Assembly (NCBI RefSeq): GCF_017876755.1
Contig: NZ_JAGIOO010000001.1
Span: forward strand, 7,983,786 to 8,047,785
Direction of reading: 5' to 3'
DNA length: 64,000 nucleotides
Source of the DNA: Crossiella equi
GTDB taxonomy: Bacteria; Actinomycetota; Actinomycetes; Mycobacteriales; Pseudonocardiaceae
Position numbers and translations under genes: made by a program. Below, piece by piece: positions 51,019-59,634 of the stretch (the stretch's first letter is position 1; each line of letters begins with the position of its first letter). A model generated the notes under the pieces. That model worked only from the letters and a program-made list of their open reading frames with translations. It had not been told where the DNA came from and made no database searches.

Positions 51019-51636
51019 ATGGCCGAGGACGGACCCGCACGAGAACCGGCCCGCCGTCCGGGCGGGCGCACCGCACAGGTGCGGCGTCGGATTCTTGATG
51101 CCGCCGCCGAGCTGATCGCCCGCGACGGGATCGGCGGGCTGCGCTACGACCAGGTCGCCGAGCTCGCCGAGGTCAACAAGACCAGCGTCTACCGCAACTG
51201 GCCCCACCGCAACGCACTGGTCGCCGACGCGCTCGCCACCTTCGGCGCCGAGGCCGCACCCCTGCACGACACGGGCGACCTGGACGCCGACCTCGTCGAC
51301 TTCCTCGAAGCCCTCGCCGCGGCCACCGCCAGCCCGGCAGGACGAGCACTGCTGGCCGTGGTCGTCTCGGCGCGGGAGAACCCCGAGCTGCGGGCCGTCG
51401 TCGACGAGGTCTTCGACCGGCGGCTGGCAAGCCTGCGAGCCCGCTTGCGGGCCGCGGTCGAGCGCGGCGAGCTGCCCGAAGTCGACCTTTCCCTGCTCGG
51501 CGCGATGCTCACCGGACCCGTCCAGCAGTTCCTCAGCCGCGGTTCCCGCACGTTCACCCGCCTGGACGCGCACCGGGTGACCGCGGTGGTGCTCGCCGGG
51601 GTGCGAGCCACCGCCACGGCCAACCAGCCCGGCTGA
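51019..51636 (+). CDS. TetR family regulator
   Basis: 205 residues. HTH at about 20-65: AQVRRRILDAAAELIARDGIGGLRYDQVAELAEVNKTSVYRNWPHRNALVADAL. The C-terminal domain belongs to the TetR_C_11/16 style (LVDFLEALAAATASPAGRALLAVV). It is directly downstream of the FAD monooxygenase gene and is the obvious candidate to bind the 21-bp palindrome at 49842-49862, giving inducible expression of both genes. Confidence 0.88.
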   Translation: MAEDGPAREPARRPGGRTAQVRRRILDAAAELIARDGIGGLRYDQVAELAEVNKTSVYRNWPHRNALVADALATFGAEAAPLHDTGDLDADLVDFLEALAAATASPAGRALLAVVVSARENPELRAVVDEVFDRRLASLRARLRAAVERGELPEVDLSLLGAMLTGPVQQFLSRGSRTFTRLDAHRVTAVVLAGVRATATANQPG

Positions 51637-51844
51637 CGGTGTCCGGTCCGCGGCTCTCGCATCCCGAAGGCACCGCCCTCGATGAGCATCAGCGGGCCGA
51701 TGCCGAGGAGCACGACCGGCAGCGGGATGTGCCCCACCGTGACAGCGCCCGCGCGATGGCGGGCCGGGTGGTATGGACACGCCCCAGCTGGTCGGTCCGG
51801 CTGGTCCCCGGTCGCTGTCAGGGGGCCGTGTCACCATCGCCAAC

Positions 51845-52198
51845 ATGACTGCCGCTCGGAACCTCGCCTCGACGGTGGCGCTCGACCCGGTGACGGCGAT
51901 GCTGTCGGCCGTGGCGAGCCGGGCCACCGCACAGTTCACCGACCGCAACCTCACGGTGCGCCGATCCAGGGTCGTGCACGCCGTGGAGCCCACCCCGTGG
52001 CTGGCCGGGGTCGAGCTGCCGGGCCCGGCCTGCCACGTGGGCGTCGCCGGATGGGCCCTGGAGGACCTGCACCCGACCACGGAACCGGTGACCTGCCGCC
52101 GATGCCTGCGCCACCAGGGCCACCGCGTGACCCCTCACCTCCGACTGGCGAACCAGCTGGCCCTCGCTCTCGAAGACGAGCGCGGGCTCATCGCGTAG
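51845..52198 (+). CDS. Hypothetical protein with CH...CxxC zinc-like motif
   Basis: 117 residues from ATG 51845. The second half contains ACHVGVAGWALEDLH and, 10 residues later, TCRRCLRHQGHR, a possible Zn-binding Cys/His set. The N-terminal half is helical (LASTVALDPVTAMLSAVASRATAQF). I do not recognise a family. There is no clear ribosome-binding site; the frame stays open to 51773 upstream. Confidence 0.4.
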   Translation: MTAARNLASTVALDPVTAMLSAVASRATAQFTDRNLTVRRSRVVHAVEPTPWLAGVELPGPACHVGVAGWALEDLHPTTEPVTCRRCLRHQGHRVTPHLRLANQLALALEDERGLIA

Positions 52199-53620
52199 CG
52201 CGACCCGCGCGCGATCCTCCATGGCTTGATCGACCTTCCTCTTGGTCCACGCGATCAGGTCTTTGAGGTCACCCAAGAGGCGGGCGCACGCGACCACCCC
52301 GGGGCGGGCCAGACACTGGCCCGGCACCGGAGGAAGGGGAGCACCCGGCCTGCCGAAATCGCCTTCTGCGGACTGTCAGACCTGCCCGATAGCAGGCGCT
52401 TGCGGGTGGTAGGAGACATGAAGATCTAGATCATCTCTGGGGGTCCCTGGGGGCCGGAGGGTGAGTCACGATGAGTTTCCGCAGGAACCGGTGGGCTCTT
52501 TCGAGCCTTTCAGGTTGATCTTGAATCTTGCGCTGAGCCTGGTGTGGATCGACGTCCGAAATCCGGTCGCGTCGTTCGGAGTGCCTGGCCGCTTGTATAC
52601 CCAGGTGCGGCAAAAGTGCAGGTAGAAAGGGTGGAGCGAGGGTGTCTCCACGACAGTCACCCCTGGGCCGGTGGACCTGGTGCGGGTCAGTCTTCCTTGG
52701 CCGGGCGGGCCTCTGGGGAGGGGGCAGCACGCCCCGGTCGATGAGCTGCTCGGTGAGCTCACCCGGGGACATGTCGTAATGTCCCCATGCAGCCCGTCCG
52801 GTGTAGATGGAACATCAGCGCCGTGTTGACGTCGGGTTGCCGCGCGCCAGTGGAGATCCGGTCCGTGACGGGCAGACGTCTCAGGGCCACACCCTGCTGC
52901 CGGTGTCGCTGCGCGTGGAGGCGCCGCGCGAACAGGTCCGCCTGCCCGGCGCGCCGCTGCGCCACCGGGGCTCGGGACTCGGGCGGGCACTGCTCGTCGG
53001 GCACCGCCCGGTCCCACCGCGGGCCGCTACCGGACCACGGGAGCTCCACCGCTGCCTCGGCGAGTACACCTCGCCGACGTTCAGCCGTACCGTGCGTCCC
53101 GGCCCCGGCCTCTCCCTGGTGATCACCAACCCGTTGCCGGGTCAGGACATCCCGCCGCCCCACCAGGCGGGTGACAGCGTCCGGGCTGACGTCGAAGGTC
53201 GAGCTGTCCGGACGCACGCGCTGGTCTGTCCGGAATGGGGTTGCGCAGCGGGCGCGGTCTCGATCTCGCCCAGGTGTTCGCATGCCATCTGACGGATGTC
53301 GTCACGCACCGCGTCGACGTCCCGGAGTTCGGGACCGGTGAGGTCGCGTGTTCAACTGTCGCGGGTTCGGCATCCGGTTCGAAGTGGACGTCTCGGCAAG
53401 TGGGCGCAGAACGTGAAGAACCGAAACGCTTGATCTTCTTCATGATTTCCCGTGCCTCGCACGATCGGGTGGACCAGGCGTCGGCGGCGCCCGGAACAGC
53501 GATTCGGGTGTTTCACTGATCGATGCTGCCGGGTGCCGATGCAGAGAACTGGCCGCCAGCACGGGTTTCCGCAGTGAAGGTCCTCCCCTGGGCAGATCCG
53601 GGTCTGGAGGACTGATCGAC
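52199..53620. other. Gene-poor, probably decayed region
   Basis: About 1.4 kb with no convincing gene. ORFs of 60-180 codons exist in all frames but lack ribosome-binding sites, family-like motifs or consistent codon bias. GC is locally lower around 52490-52650 and 53390-53520. Given the broken terpenoid genes that follow, this is probably the wreck of one or more genes from the same locus. Confidence 0.45.
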
Positions 53621-54219
53621 GTGACTCCCACGGCCTCTGTGCGCACCGCGCGCCCCGCCGGGCGAACCCTCGAGGAATGCCGTGGATTGTACGAGCCCGT
53701 CTACCGTGCCCTGGTGGCGACGATGCCCGCCGAGATCGCTCGGATCGGCGGCTACCACATCGGGTGGTGGGACGAGAACGGTGGAGCGCCGTCCTCGGGC
53801 GGCAAAGCGGTTCGCCCCGCGCTGGTGCTGGCCACCGCGGCGGCCGTGGGCAACGGCCCCGCGGGCGTCGTTCGTGACCGCACCCAAGGCACCGGACCTC
53901 GGCCTGGGCACTGCCCGAGCCGGCTCGTGCCATCTTGACCGGCGACCTCTTCCTGATCGTCGCCACGCAGATGCTGGCCGCCGAGGACGTCGCCGCCGCG
54001 CGGATCCTGACCCGTGCTCTCCGCGCGCTGTGCCAGGGGCAGAACGCGGACTTGTCTTTCGAGCGACGTCAGCGGGTGTCACTGCGCGAGTGCCCGCACA
54101 TGGTCGAGGGGAAGGCGGCCGCGCCGCTCGGCGCCTCCTGTGAGCTCGGTGCCCGGGCCGGTGGGGCCTGCGCGGAGCCCCTGGCGCTGGCCGAACTGAT
54201 CAACAGGCGGGACCGATGA
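53621..54219 (+). pseudogene. Decayed polyprenyl (GGPP-type) diphosphate synthase
   Basis: The frame from GTG 53621 reads through an N-terminal polyprenyl synthetase segment ending GGKAVRPALVLATAAAVG. It then loses the family pattern and stops at 53938. A second frame from about 53905 resumes with ARAILTGDLFLIVATQMLA, RILTRALRALCQGQNADLSF and MVEGKAAAPLGASCELGA, the region after the first Asp-rich motif. The DDxxD motif and its surroundings are missing, and the C-terminal second Asp motif is also absent. The enzyme cannot be active. It lies immediately upstream of the UbiA-type gene, the usual order of a diterpenoid unit. Confidence 0.65.
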
Positions 54220-54299
54220 CCCGGATGCCGGCTTCACGGGTGCCGGGACTCGCATCGGTGGCAGTCGCGTAGTACATGGCCAGAACGAGGAGCGCCAGG

Positions 54300-55268
54300 A
54301 TGAACGACAAAGCAGGTGAGCCGACCTCGATCGCCGACGAGCTCGTATCGGCATCTCGTGTGCACAGCCCGTTGGCATCGGTCGTGCACTTCCACAAGTC
54401 GCCGATCCGCTGGGTTCGGCGCGAGATCGAGATCACCGCCCGGATGATGGTGAACAACTTCCTCGTCGTCGTCTCCGGGACGCAGATAACCTTGGGTGTT
54501 GCGTTCAAGAACGATTTGACCGGAATCGATCTGATGAAGGTCTACCTGGTCGGCTGGGTTCTTTCGTTCCTCTACACCTACGTCTTCGACGCGGGAAACC
54601 AGGCCAGGGGCGGGCTTGAGGATTCCATCAACAAGCCGTGGAGACCTGTCCCGGCGGGCCTTGTGACCGAACAGGGCTTGCGGGTGCGGTACGTCGTGGG
54701 AAACCTGCTGTACGCTTTCCTGGCGTGGTGGTTCAACGTCCTCGAATGGGCGCTGCTCTGGCAGGTGAGTATGATCGCGCTGAACAGGTTCCAGGGTCGT
54801 TGGTACATCATTTCGAAGCAGATCACCATGCAAGCCGGAGTGGTCGCCATGTTCGCGATCGCCTGGGCGGCTGTCGAACCGGTCAACTCGCTCACCTGGC
54901 AATGGATCTTCTTCGCGGGCGTGCCCTACGTGTTTCCCCTGATCATGGAGGACCTGCGAGATGTCAAGGGCGACGGGGTCATCGGACGCCGCACGCCGAT
55001 CAGTGTGTTCGGCGAGCGGCCGGTGCGGATCTGGTGCGCTGCCTGGACCTTCTGCCTGCCTTTCATTCAACATTTTGGTCTTTACGTCCCCTCGGGGGCG
55101 AGCATGCAACGTATTCTTGTGTGTGACGTCCTCGTCCTCGGGACCTGCTGGCTGGTGTGCTATCGGCTGTTGCGGTACCGGGAGCCGAAGCGGGACGCCA
55201 TCACGTATCTCGTGTTCTACTTGTCGTTCTTCTTGTCGCTGAGCGCCATGCTGGTGCTCTACTTCTGA
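54300..55268 (+). CDS. UbiA-superfamily membrane protein, probable terpene cyclase
   Basis: 322 residues, about eight membrane helices between residues 45 and 322. First UbiA motif region is FDAGNQARGGLED followed by NKPWRPVPAG: N100 and D108 are kept but the middle Asp is replaced by G104, i.e. Nxxx(G/A)xxxD rather than NDxxDxxxD. The second motif EDLRDVKGD keeps D218, D221 and D225. UbiA-type terpene cyclases of fungi and Streptomyces are, as I recall, marked by exactly this first-motif change and cyclise GGPP or related diphosphates in the membrane. ATG 54300 has GAGGAG 7 nt upstream. It is the only intact gene of the locus; the upstream GGPP synthase and a downstream P450 are broken. Confidence 0.75.
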   Translation: MNDKAGEPTSIADELVSASRVHSPLASVVHFHKSPIRWVRREIEITARMMVNNFLVVVSGTQITLGVAFKNDLTGIDLMKVYLVGWVLSFLYTYVFDAGNQARGGLEDSINKPWRPVPAGLVTEQGLRVRYVVGNLLYAFLAWWFNVLEWALLWQVSMIALNRFQGRWYIISKQITMQAGVVAMFAIAWAAVEPVNSLTWQWIFFAGVPYVFPLIMEDLRDVKGDGVIGRRTPISVFGERPVRIWCAAWTFCLPFIQHFGLYVPSGASMQRILVCDVLVLGTCWLVCYRLLRYREPKRDAITYLVFYLSFFLSLSAMLVLYF

Positions 55269-55294
55269 TCGGGGTCGCCGAGTGGTGATGTCCC

Positions 55295-55717
55295 GTGTCC
55301 AGCTGTCGCACCGGCCTCCGCTGCGCTCTCCAGCCCGAGTTCCGGGACGGTTCGCTGATCGCGGCCAAGATCCGCGAGCCTGGGGACGACCTGATCTCGC
55401 GCCTGGGGCGAGCCGACCTGGCCGGGCACGAGGTGGAGTCCGCCGAGCTGCTGCTCGTGGCCGGGGGCTGCGAGACCACGGCCATGCTGCTGCCCCAGGC
55501 GGTGCGGCACCTGTGCGCGCACCCGGGGCAGCGCGCGGAGCTGCTGGCCGTGGCCGCCGCGCTGGTGCTGCTGTCGTGCGCGTCTGGCACGCCCCACTTC
55601 GTCGCCGTGCGCCGCTCGATCCGGCGGCCCTCGCACGAACGCGAACACGAGCCGGACGCCCCGGTCATCCCGGTGCGACGGCAACGGCCCGCCGTCGGTC
55701 CCGGCCGGAAAGCCTGA
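55295..55717 (+). pseudogene. Cytochrome P450 fragment (I-helix region)
   Basis: The frame contains IREPGDDLISRLGRADLAGHEVESAELLLVAGGCETTAMLLPQAVRHLCAHPGQRAELL, an unmistakable P450 I-helix and J-helix segment, with GGCETT in place of the usual AG.ETT. After about 55560 the sequence is no longer P450-like; ExxR and the haem Cys loop are absent. The N-terminal half is also missing. It is a gene remnant on the same strand as the terpene genes. Confidence 0.65.
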
Positions 55718-56437
55718 TCAGCCGGGGGAGTCGCCGGACTGCCGGTCCGCGCGGACCGCGCGCCAGTCTTCGGCCGAGCGGAGCAGGTTCTCGTACACCC
55801 TGGTCAGGAACTCGCCGACATCCTCAAGTCGCTGCCCGGCCGGGCTGTGCGCGCCGAACAGGCGCGCGCCCTCCCTGGCCACCCCGGCCATCTCGCCGTT
55901 GACCTGCGCGCTGGCCAGCATCGCCCGGTACCACACGTCATTGCCGATGAGGTAGCGGTCGCGGCGGGCCCGGCCGTCGCGCTCCCTGGTGATCAGCTCC
56001 TGCTCCTCGAGGAAGCCCACCGCGGCCGAGATCGAGGCCGGGCTGACCTGCAGGCGGCGCACCAGATCGGCGGCGGTGAGACTGCCGGAATCTGTGGTGT
56101 ACAAGCAGGTCAGCACCTTGGCCATCATCCCGGGCATGCCACTGCGCACCATCAACTCGGTGAAGCGCTCGGTGAAGTCCCGGACCGCCGCCGCGTCCTG
56201 GCCGGTCTCCGGCGGCGCGGACAGCCGGTGCACCGGGCGGCGGCGGGCTCGCCGGGTGGCGGCCAGCTGGGCCTGACCGGGCCGGTACTCCCGCGCGCCG
56301 CCGTTGCGGGCGACCTCCCTGGTGATGGTGGAGGGCGGGCGGTCCAGCCGCTTGGCGATCTCGGCGAGGGTGAGTCCCTCGGCCAGCCCCTCAGCGATGT
56401 CGGCGCGATCCTGGTGGGTCAGCCTGGTTCCTGGCAC
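55718..56437 (-). CDS. GbsR/MarR-like regulator with extra N-terminal HTH
   Basis: 239 residues. The N-terminal 50 residues are an IS30/HTH_38-type helix-turn-helix (RADIAEGLAEGLTLAEIAKRLDRPPSTITREVARNG). A GbsR/MarR-like winged helix follows (about 105-165, FTELMVRSGMPGMMAKVLTCLY, then SLTAADLVRRLQVSPASISAAVGFLEEQELITRERDGR), then a helical tail. Two DNA-binding units in one protein are unusual. GTG 56437 fits a leaderless promoter (TTGCAA-N17-CATACT). It is divergent from the P450/DUF4097/DrrAB operon, whose promoter carries the same operator motif, so it is almost certainly the operon's regulator. Confidence 0.82.
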   Translation of the reverse strand: MPGTRLTHQDRADIAEGLAEGLTLAEIAKRLDRPPSTITREVARNGGAREYRPGQAQLAATRRARRRPVHRLSAPPETGQDAAAVRDFTERFTELMVRSGMPGMMAKVLTCLYTTDSGSLTAADLVRRLQVSPASISAAVGFLEEQELITRERDGRARRDRYLIGNDVWYRAMLASAQVNGEMAGVAREGARLFGAHSPAGQRLEDVGEFLTRVYENLLRSAEDWRAVRADRQSGDSPG

Positions 56438-56444
56438 GGGTCCG

Positions 56445-56473
56445 AGTATGCATTCAGCTCTAGGTCATTGCAA
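56445..56473 (-). promoter_or_regulatory. Regulator promoter (leaderless)
   Basis: On the minus strand TTGCAA (56473-56468) and CATACT (56450-56445) are separated by exactly 17 nt, and the GTG start follows 7 nt later. The promoter is covered by operator copy 1 (56449-56476). Confidence 0.7.
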
Positions 56474-56587
56474 ATAACTCGCGCCCTGATTTGCATTCAG
56501 GTTCAGGGTCATTGCAAATACTTGGCGCTGTGATCTGCGGTGATGTGAGTTTTTAGGATCTTCTGATTGACCGTCTTCTGAATGCAA
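56449..56587. promoter_or_regulatory. Three operator copies between regulator and P450 operon
   Basis: Copies 1 (56449-56476) and 2 (56492-56520) are direct repeats of the form TGCATTCAG-N5/6-GGTCATTGCAAATA. Copy 3 (56567-56587) is inverted and shorter: on the minus strand it reads TTGCATTCAG-N6-GGTCAA. Copy 1 lies on the regulator promoter and copy 3 on the P450 promoter; copy 2 lies between. Confidence 0.75.
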
Positions 56588-56595
56588 CTTAGCTT
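56567..56595 (+). promoter_or_regulatory. Promoter of the P450-DUF4097-DrrAB operon
   Basis: TTGACC (56567-56572) and TAGCTT (56590-56595) with a 17-nt spacer. Operator copy 3 fills the -35 and spacer. Confidence 0.75.
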
Positions 56596-56636
56596 TCGGC
56601 TCGTTCTGAATATCAGGCAACCGAACTGGAGCCACT

Positions 56637-57839
56637 ATGACCGAGACCTTCGAGACCCTCCCGGGACTGCCGGTTGACCGGCCTGCGGGCTGTCCCTTCG
56701 ATCCACCGGCCGAACTGGCCGGGCTGCGCGCGCAGCGCCCGCTGACCCGCATGGTCTTTCCTGACGGGCACCACGGCTGGCTGGCCACCAGCCACGAGGT
56801 GATCCGCGCGGTGCTCGCCGACCCGAGGTTCAGCAACCGACGCGAGATCATGCACTCCCCGCTGCCCGGCATGGTCGCGGTGGAAGGCGGGTTTCCGCCC
56901 GCACAGCCCGGCGACTTCCTTGGCATGGACGCCCCCGAGCACACCCGCTACCGCCGTCTGCTCACCGGTAAGTTCACCGTCCGCCGGATGCGCCTGCTCA
57001 CCGAGCGGGTCGAACAGATCACCGCCGAGCACCTGGACCGGATGGCACAGGCCGGCGGCCCGCTGGACCTGGTGGCGCACTACGCCCAGCCCATCCCGGC
57101 GCTGATGATCTGCGAACTGCTCGGCGTGCCTGTCGAGCAGCGCGGGTTCTTCCAGGAGCGCACCGCCACCCTGAACGACTCCAACGCCAGCCCGGAGGAG
57201 CTGATGACCGCGATGAACGAGATCGGCGGCCTGCTCTACAGCCTGGTGCAGGCCAAACGCGCCGAGCCGACCGACGACCTGCTCAGCGACCTGACCACCA
57301 CCGAGCTGACCGACGAGGAACTGGCCAACGTGGCCGCGCTGCTGCTGGGCGCCGGACTGGACACCACCGCCAACCTGCTCGCCCTCGGCGTGTTCGCCCT
57401 GCTCCAGCACCCCGGGCAGCTGGCCGCGCTGCGGGATGGCGCGGTCGGGACGGCCCCGGCGGTGGAGGAGCTGCTGCGCTACCTCAGCATCACGCCGACG
57501 GGCGTGCGCACCGCGACCGCCGATGTCGAACTGGCCGGTCACCTGGTGCGGGCAGGCGAGTCGGTGGCGCTGTCGGTGCAGGCGGGCAACCGCGACCCCC
57601 AGGTCTATCCCGACCCCGACCGGCTGGACCTCGGTCGCCGGGCGGGCGGGCACCTCGGCTTCGGGCACGGCATCCACCAGTGCCTGGGCCAGCAACTGGC
57701 TCGGGTGGAGACGCAGGTGGCCTTCCCCGCCCTGTTCCGCCGGTTCCCCACGCTGCGCCTGGCGGTGCCCGCCGAACAGGTCCCGCTTCGGCTGGGGCAG
57801 GACATCTACGGCGTGCACCAGCTCCCAGTCACCTGGTGA
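56637..57839 (+). CDS. Cytochrome P450
   Basis: 400 residues, a typical soluble bacterial P450. The I-helix oxygen-activation motif GAGLDTT (238-244), ExxR at E278-R281 and the haem-binding loop [11 protein letters not shown] with Cys349 are intact. The early P450 motif [13 protein letters not shown] (about 97-109) is present. The substrate is unknown. It is the first gene of an operon with a DUF4097 protein and an ABC exporter. A GGAG ribosome-binding site precedes ATG 56637. No ferredoxin or reductase gene is adjacent. Confidence 0.95.
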   Translation: MTETFETLPGLPVDRPAGCPFDPPAELAGLRAQRPLTRMVFPDGHHGWLATSHEVIRAVLADPRFSNRREIMHSPLPGMVAVEGGFPPAQPGDFLGMDAPEHTRYRRLLTGKFTVRRMRLLTERVEQITAEHLDRMAQAGGPLDLVAHYAQPIPALMICELLGVPVEQRGFFQERTATLNDSNASPEELMTAMNEIGGLLYSLVQAKRAEPTDDLLSDLTTTELTDEELANVAALLLGAGLDTTANLLALGVFALLQHPGQLAALRDGAVGTAPAVEELLRYLSITPTGVRTATADVELAGHLVRAGESVALSVQAGNRDPQVYPDPDRLDLGRRAGGHLGFGHGIHQCLGQQLARVETQVAFPALFRRFPTLRLAVPAEQVPLRLGQDIYGVHQLPVTW

Positions 57840-57847
57840 GGGCCGCG

Positions 57848-58636
57848 ATGACCGGCTACGACACCCCCGGACCCATCCGCGCCGTGCTCGACCTGTCCGC
57901 CGCCCGCCTGTGGATCAACGCGGGCGCCCGCGCCGACACCCAGGTGCGGATCGACCCGGCCAACCCCGACTCACCAGAGGACGTCAAGGCCGCCCAGCGC
58001 ATCCAGGCCGACTACACCGAGGGCGAACTCACCGTGCGCGGCGCCCAGGGCACCTGGGGCTCCTGGCTGTCCAGCGGCGGCCTGGCCGAGGTGGTGCTCG
58101 ACCTGCCCGCGGGCTCCAGCCTGGAAGTGCGCACCTCGGCCGGGGACATCCGCGCCTACGGTCGTCTCGGCGATGTCACCGCGCACACCTCCCACGGCGA
58201 GATCGCGCTGACCCGCACCGGCAACGCCCGGCTGAGCACCGAGTCCGGCGGCATCCGGCTCGGCGTGGCCCGGGGCGCGGTCGAGCTGCGCGCCCCCGAC
58301 GGCGACATCCACGTGGAGGAGGTCACCGGCGAGCTGAACGCGGGCACAGCGGGCGGGAGCATCACCGTCGGGCGGGCGCACGCCGGTGTCACCGCCAAGA
58401 CCAAGCACGGCGACATCCGCCTGCGCGAGGTCGCTACCGGCACGGTGCTGGCCGAGACCGGCGCGGGCGAGGTGGAGATCGGCTTGCGGCCCGGCGCCGC
58501 CGCCGAACTCCAGCTGACCACCCGCTCCGGCACGGTGCGCGACCACCTCGGCGAGCCGGACACCACACCGGCCGAGTCCACGGTGCTGGTGCGCGCCACC
58601 ACCACGCACGGCGACATCCTGCTGCGCCGGGCCTGA
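57848..58636 (+). CDS. DUF4097 family beta-helix-like protein
   Basis: 262 residues of repeated short strands with the pattern T.G.I.L......V.....DG: for example EVRTSAGDIRAYGRLGDVTAHTSHGEIALTRTG and ELRAPDGDIHVEEVTGELNAGTAGGSITVGRAHAGV. This is the DUF4097/DUF4098 solenoid. No signal peptide, so it is cytosolic or peripheral. Proteins of this type often sit next to ABC exporters and MarR/GbsR regulators in actinomycetes; the role is not established. It begins 8 nt after the P450 stop. Confidence 0.85.
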   Translation: MTGYDTPGPIRAVLDLSAARLWINAGARADTQVRIDPANPDSPEDVKAAQRIQADYTEGELTVRGAQGTWGSWLSSGGLAEVVLDLPAGSSLEVRTSAGDIRAYGRLGDVTAHTSHGEIALTRTGNARLSTESGGIRLGVARGAVELRAPDGDIHVEEVTGELNAGTAGGSITVGRAHAGVTAKTKHGDIRLREVATGTVLAETGAGEVEIGLRPGAAAELQLTTRSGTVRDHLGEPDTTPAESTVLVRATTTHGDILLRRA

Positions 58637-58665
58637 AAACCCACTCTCCCAACAGGAACAAGGAC

Positions 58666-59634
58666 ATGACCAGACATCAGCGGTCCGCCGCGCTCACCGC
58701 GACCGGACTGCGCAAGTCCTACGGCACGTACACCGTGCTGGACGGCATCGATCTCGACATCCCCTCGGGCAGCATCTTCGCCCTGCTCGGCCCCAACGGG
58801 GCAGGCAAGACCACCGTGGTGCAGATCCTGTCCACCCTCATCTCCGCCGACGCGGGGGAGCTGAGCGTGGCCGGCCACGACGTGCTGGGGGAGCCGGACG
58901 CGGTGCGCGCCGCGATCGGCGTCACCGGGCAGTTCTCCGCGGTGGACGGGCTGCTCACCGGCGCGGAGAACCTGCACCTGATGACCCAGCTGCACCGGCT
59001 GCCCCGCCGGGACCGGCAGCCGAAGGTGACGGAGCTGTTGCGCCGCTTCGACCTCGTGGAGGCGGGCGGGCGGCCGGCGGCCACCTACTCCGGCGGCATG
59101 CGCCGCCGACTCGACCTGGCCATGACGCTGGTCGGCGACCCCCGGGTGATCTTCCTGGACGAGCCGACCACCGGACTGGACCCGCGCAGCAGGCACACCA
59201 TGTGGCAGATCGTTCGCGAACTGGTCGCCAAGGACGGGGTAACCCTGTTCCTCACCACCCAGTACTTGGAAGAGGCCGATCAGCTCGCCGACCGGATCGC
59301 CGTGCTACACAGGGGAAAACTGGTCGCCCAGGGCAGCTCCGAGCAGCTGAAGCGGCAGGTCGGCGGCGGGCACATCAGCCTACGCTTCGGCACCGCGCGC
59401 GGCTACCAGCTGGCCGCCGACGCGCTGGAGGTGTTGTCCCGCAACGACGAGGAACTCACCCTCCAGATCCGCGGCAGCGGCTCGGCCAGCTCTCTGCGCG
59501 AGTTGCTGGACTGGCTTGACCGCGCGGAGCTGCCCGTGGCGGAACTGTCGGTGCACACCCCCGATCTGGACGACGTCTTCTTCGCCCTCACCGGCGCCCC
59601 CACCGCGACCTCGGAACAGGAGCCCACCCGATGA
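58666..59634 (+). CDS. ABC exporter ATP-binding protein, DrrA-like
   Basis: 322 residues. Walker A GPNGAGKTT (42-50), signature YSGGMRRRLDLA, Walker B VIFLDEPTTGLDP and switch His-equivalent Q in LFLTTQYLEEADQLADR, the DrrA hallmark (TTQYLEEAD). The C-terminal about 90 residues form the DrrA-type extension (LRFGTARGYQLAADAL). It would power the DrrB-like permease coded by the overlapping next gene to export a hydrophobic compound, possibly the P450 product or a toxic substrate. Confidence 0.92.
   Translation: MTRHQRSAALTATGLRKSYGTYTVLDGIDLDIPSGSIFALLGPNGAGKTTVVQILSTLISADAGELSVAGHDVLGEPDAVRAAIGVTGQFSAVDGLLTGAENLHLMTQLHRLPRRDRQPKVTELLRRFDLVEAGGRPAATYSGGMRRRLDLAMTLVGDPRVIFLDEPTTGLDPRSRHTMWQIVRELVAKDGVTLFLTTQYLEEADQLADRIAVLHRGKLVAQGSSEQLKRQVGGGHISLRFGTARGYQLAADALEVLSRNDEELTLQIRGSGSASSLRELLDWLDRAELPVAELSVHTPDLDDVFFALTGAPTATSEQEPTR

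Noticed and set aside
51639-51737. Minus-strand hydrophobic stretch reading VVLLGIGPLMLIEGGAF
   Set aside because: It looks like the start of a small membrane protein, but the frame soon becomes antisense to the TetR gene and no complete gene can be defined.
52431-53519. Several ORFs of 80-180 codons on both strands
   Set aside because: None has a family-like pattern, a ribosome-binding site or consistent codon bias; the region is better described as decayed.
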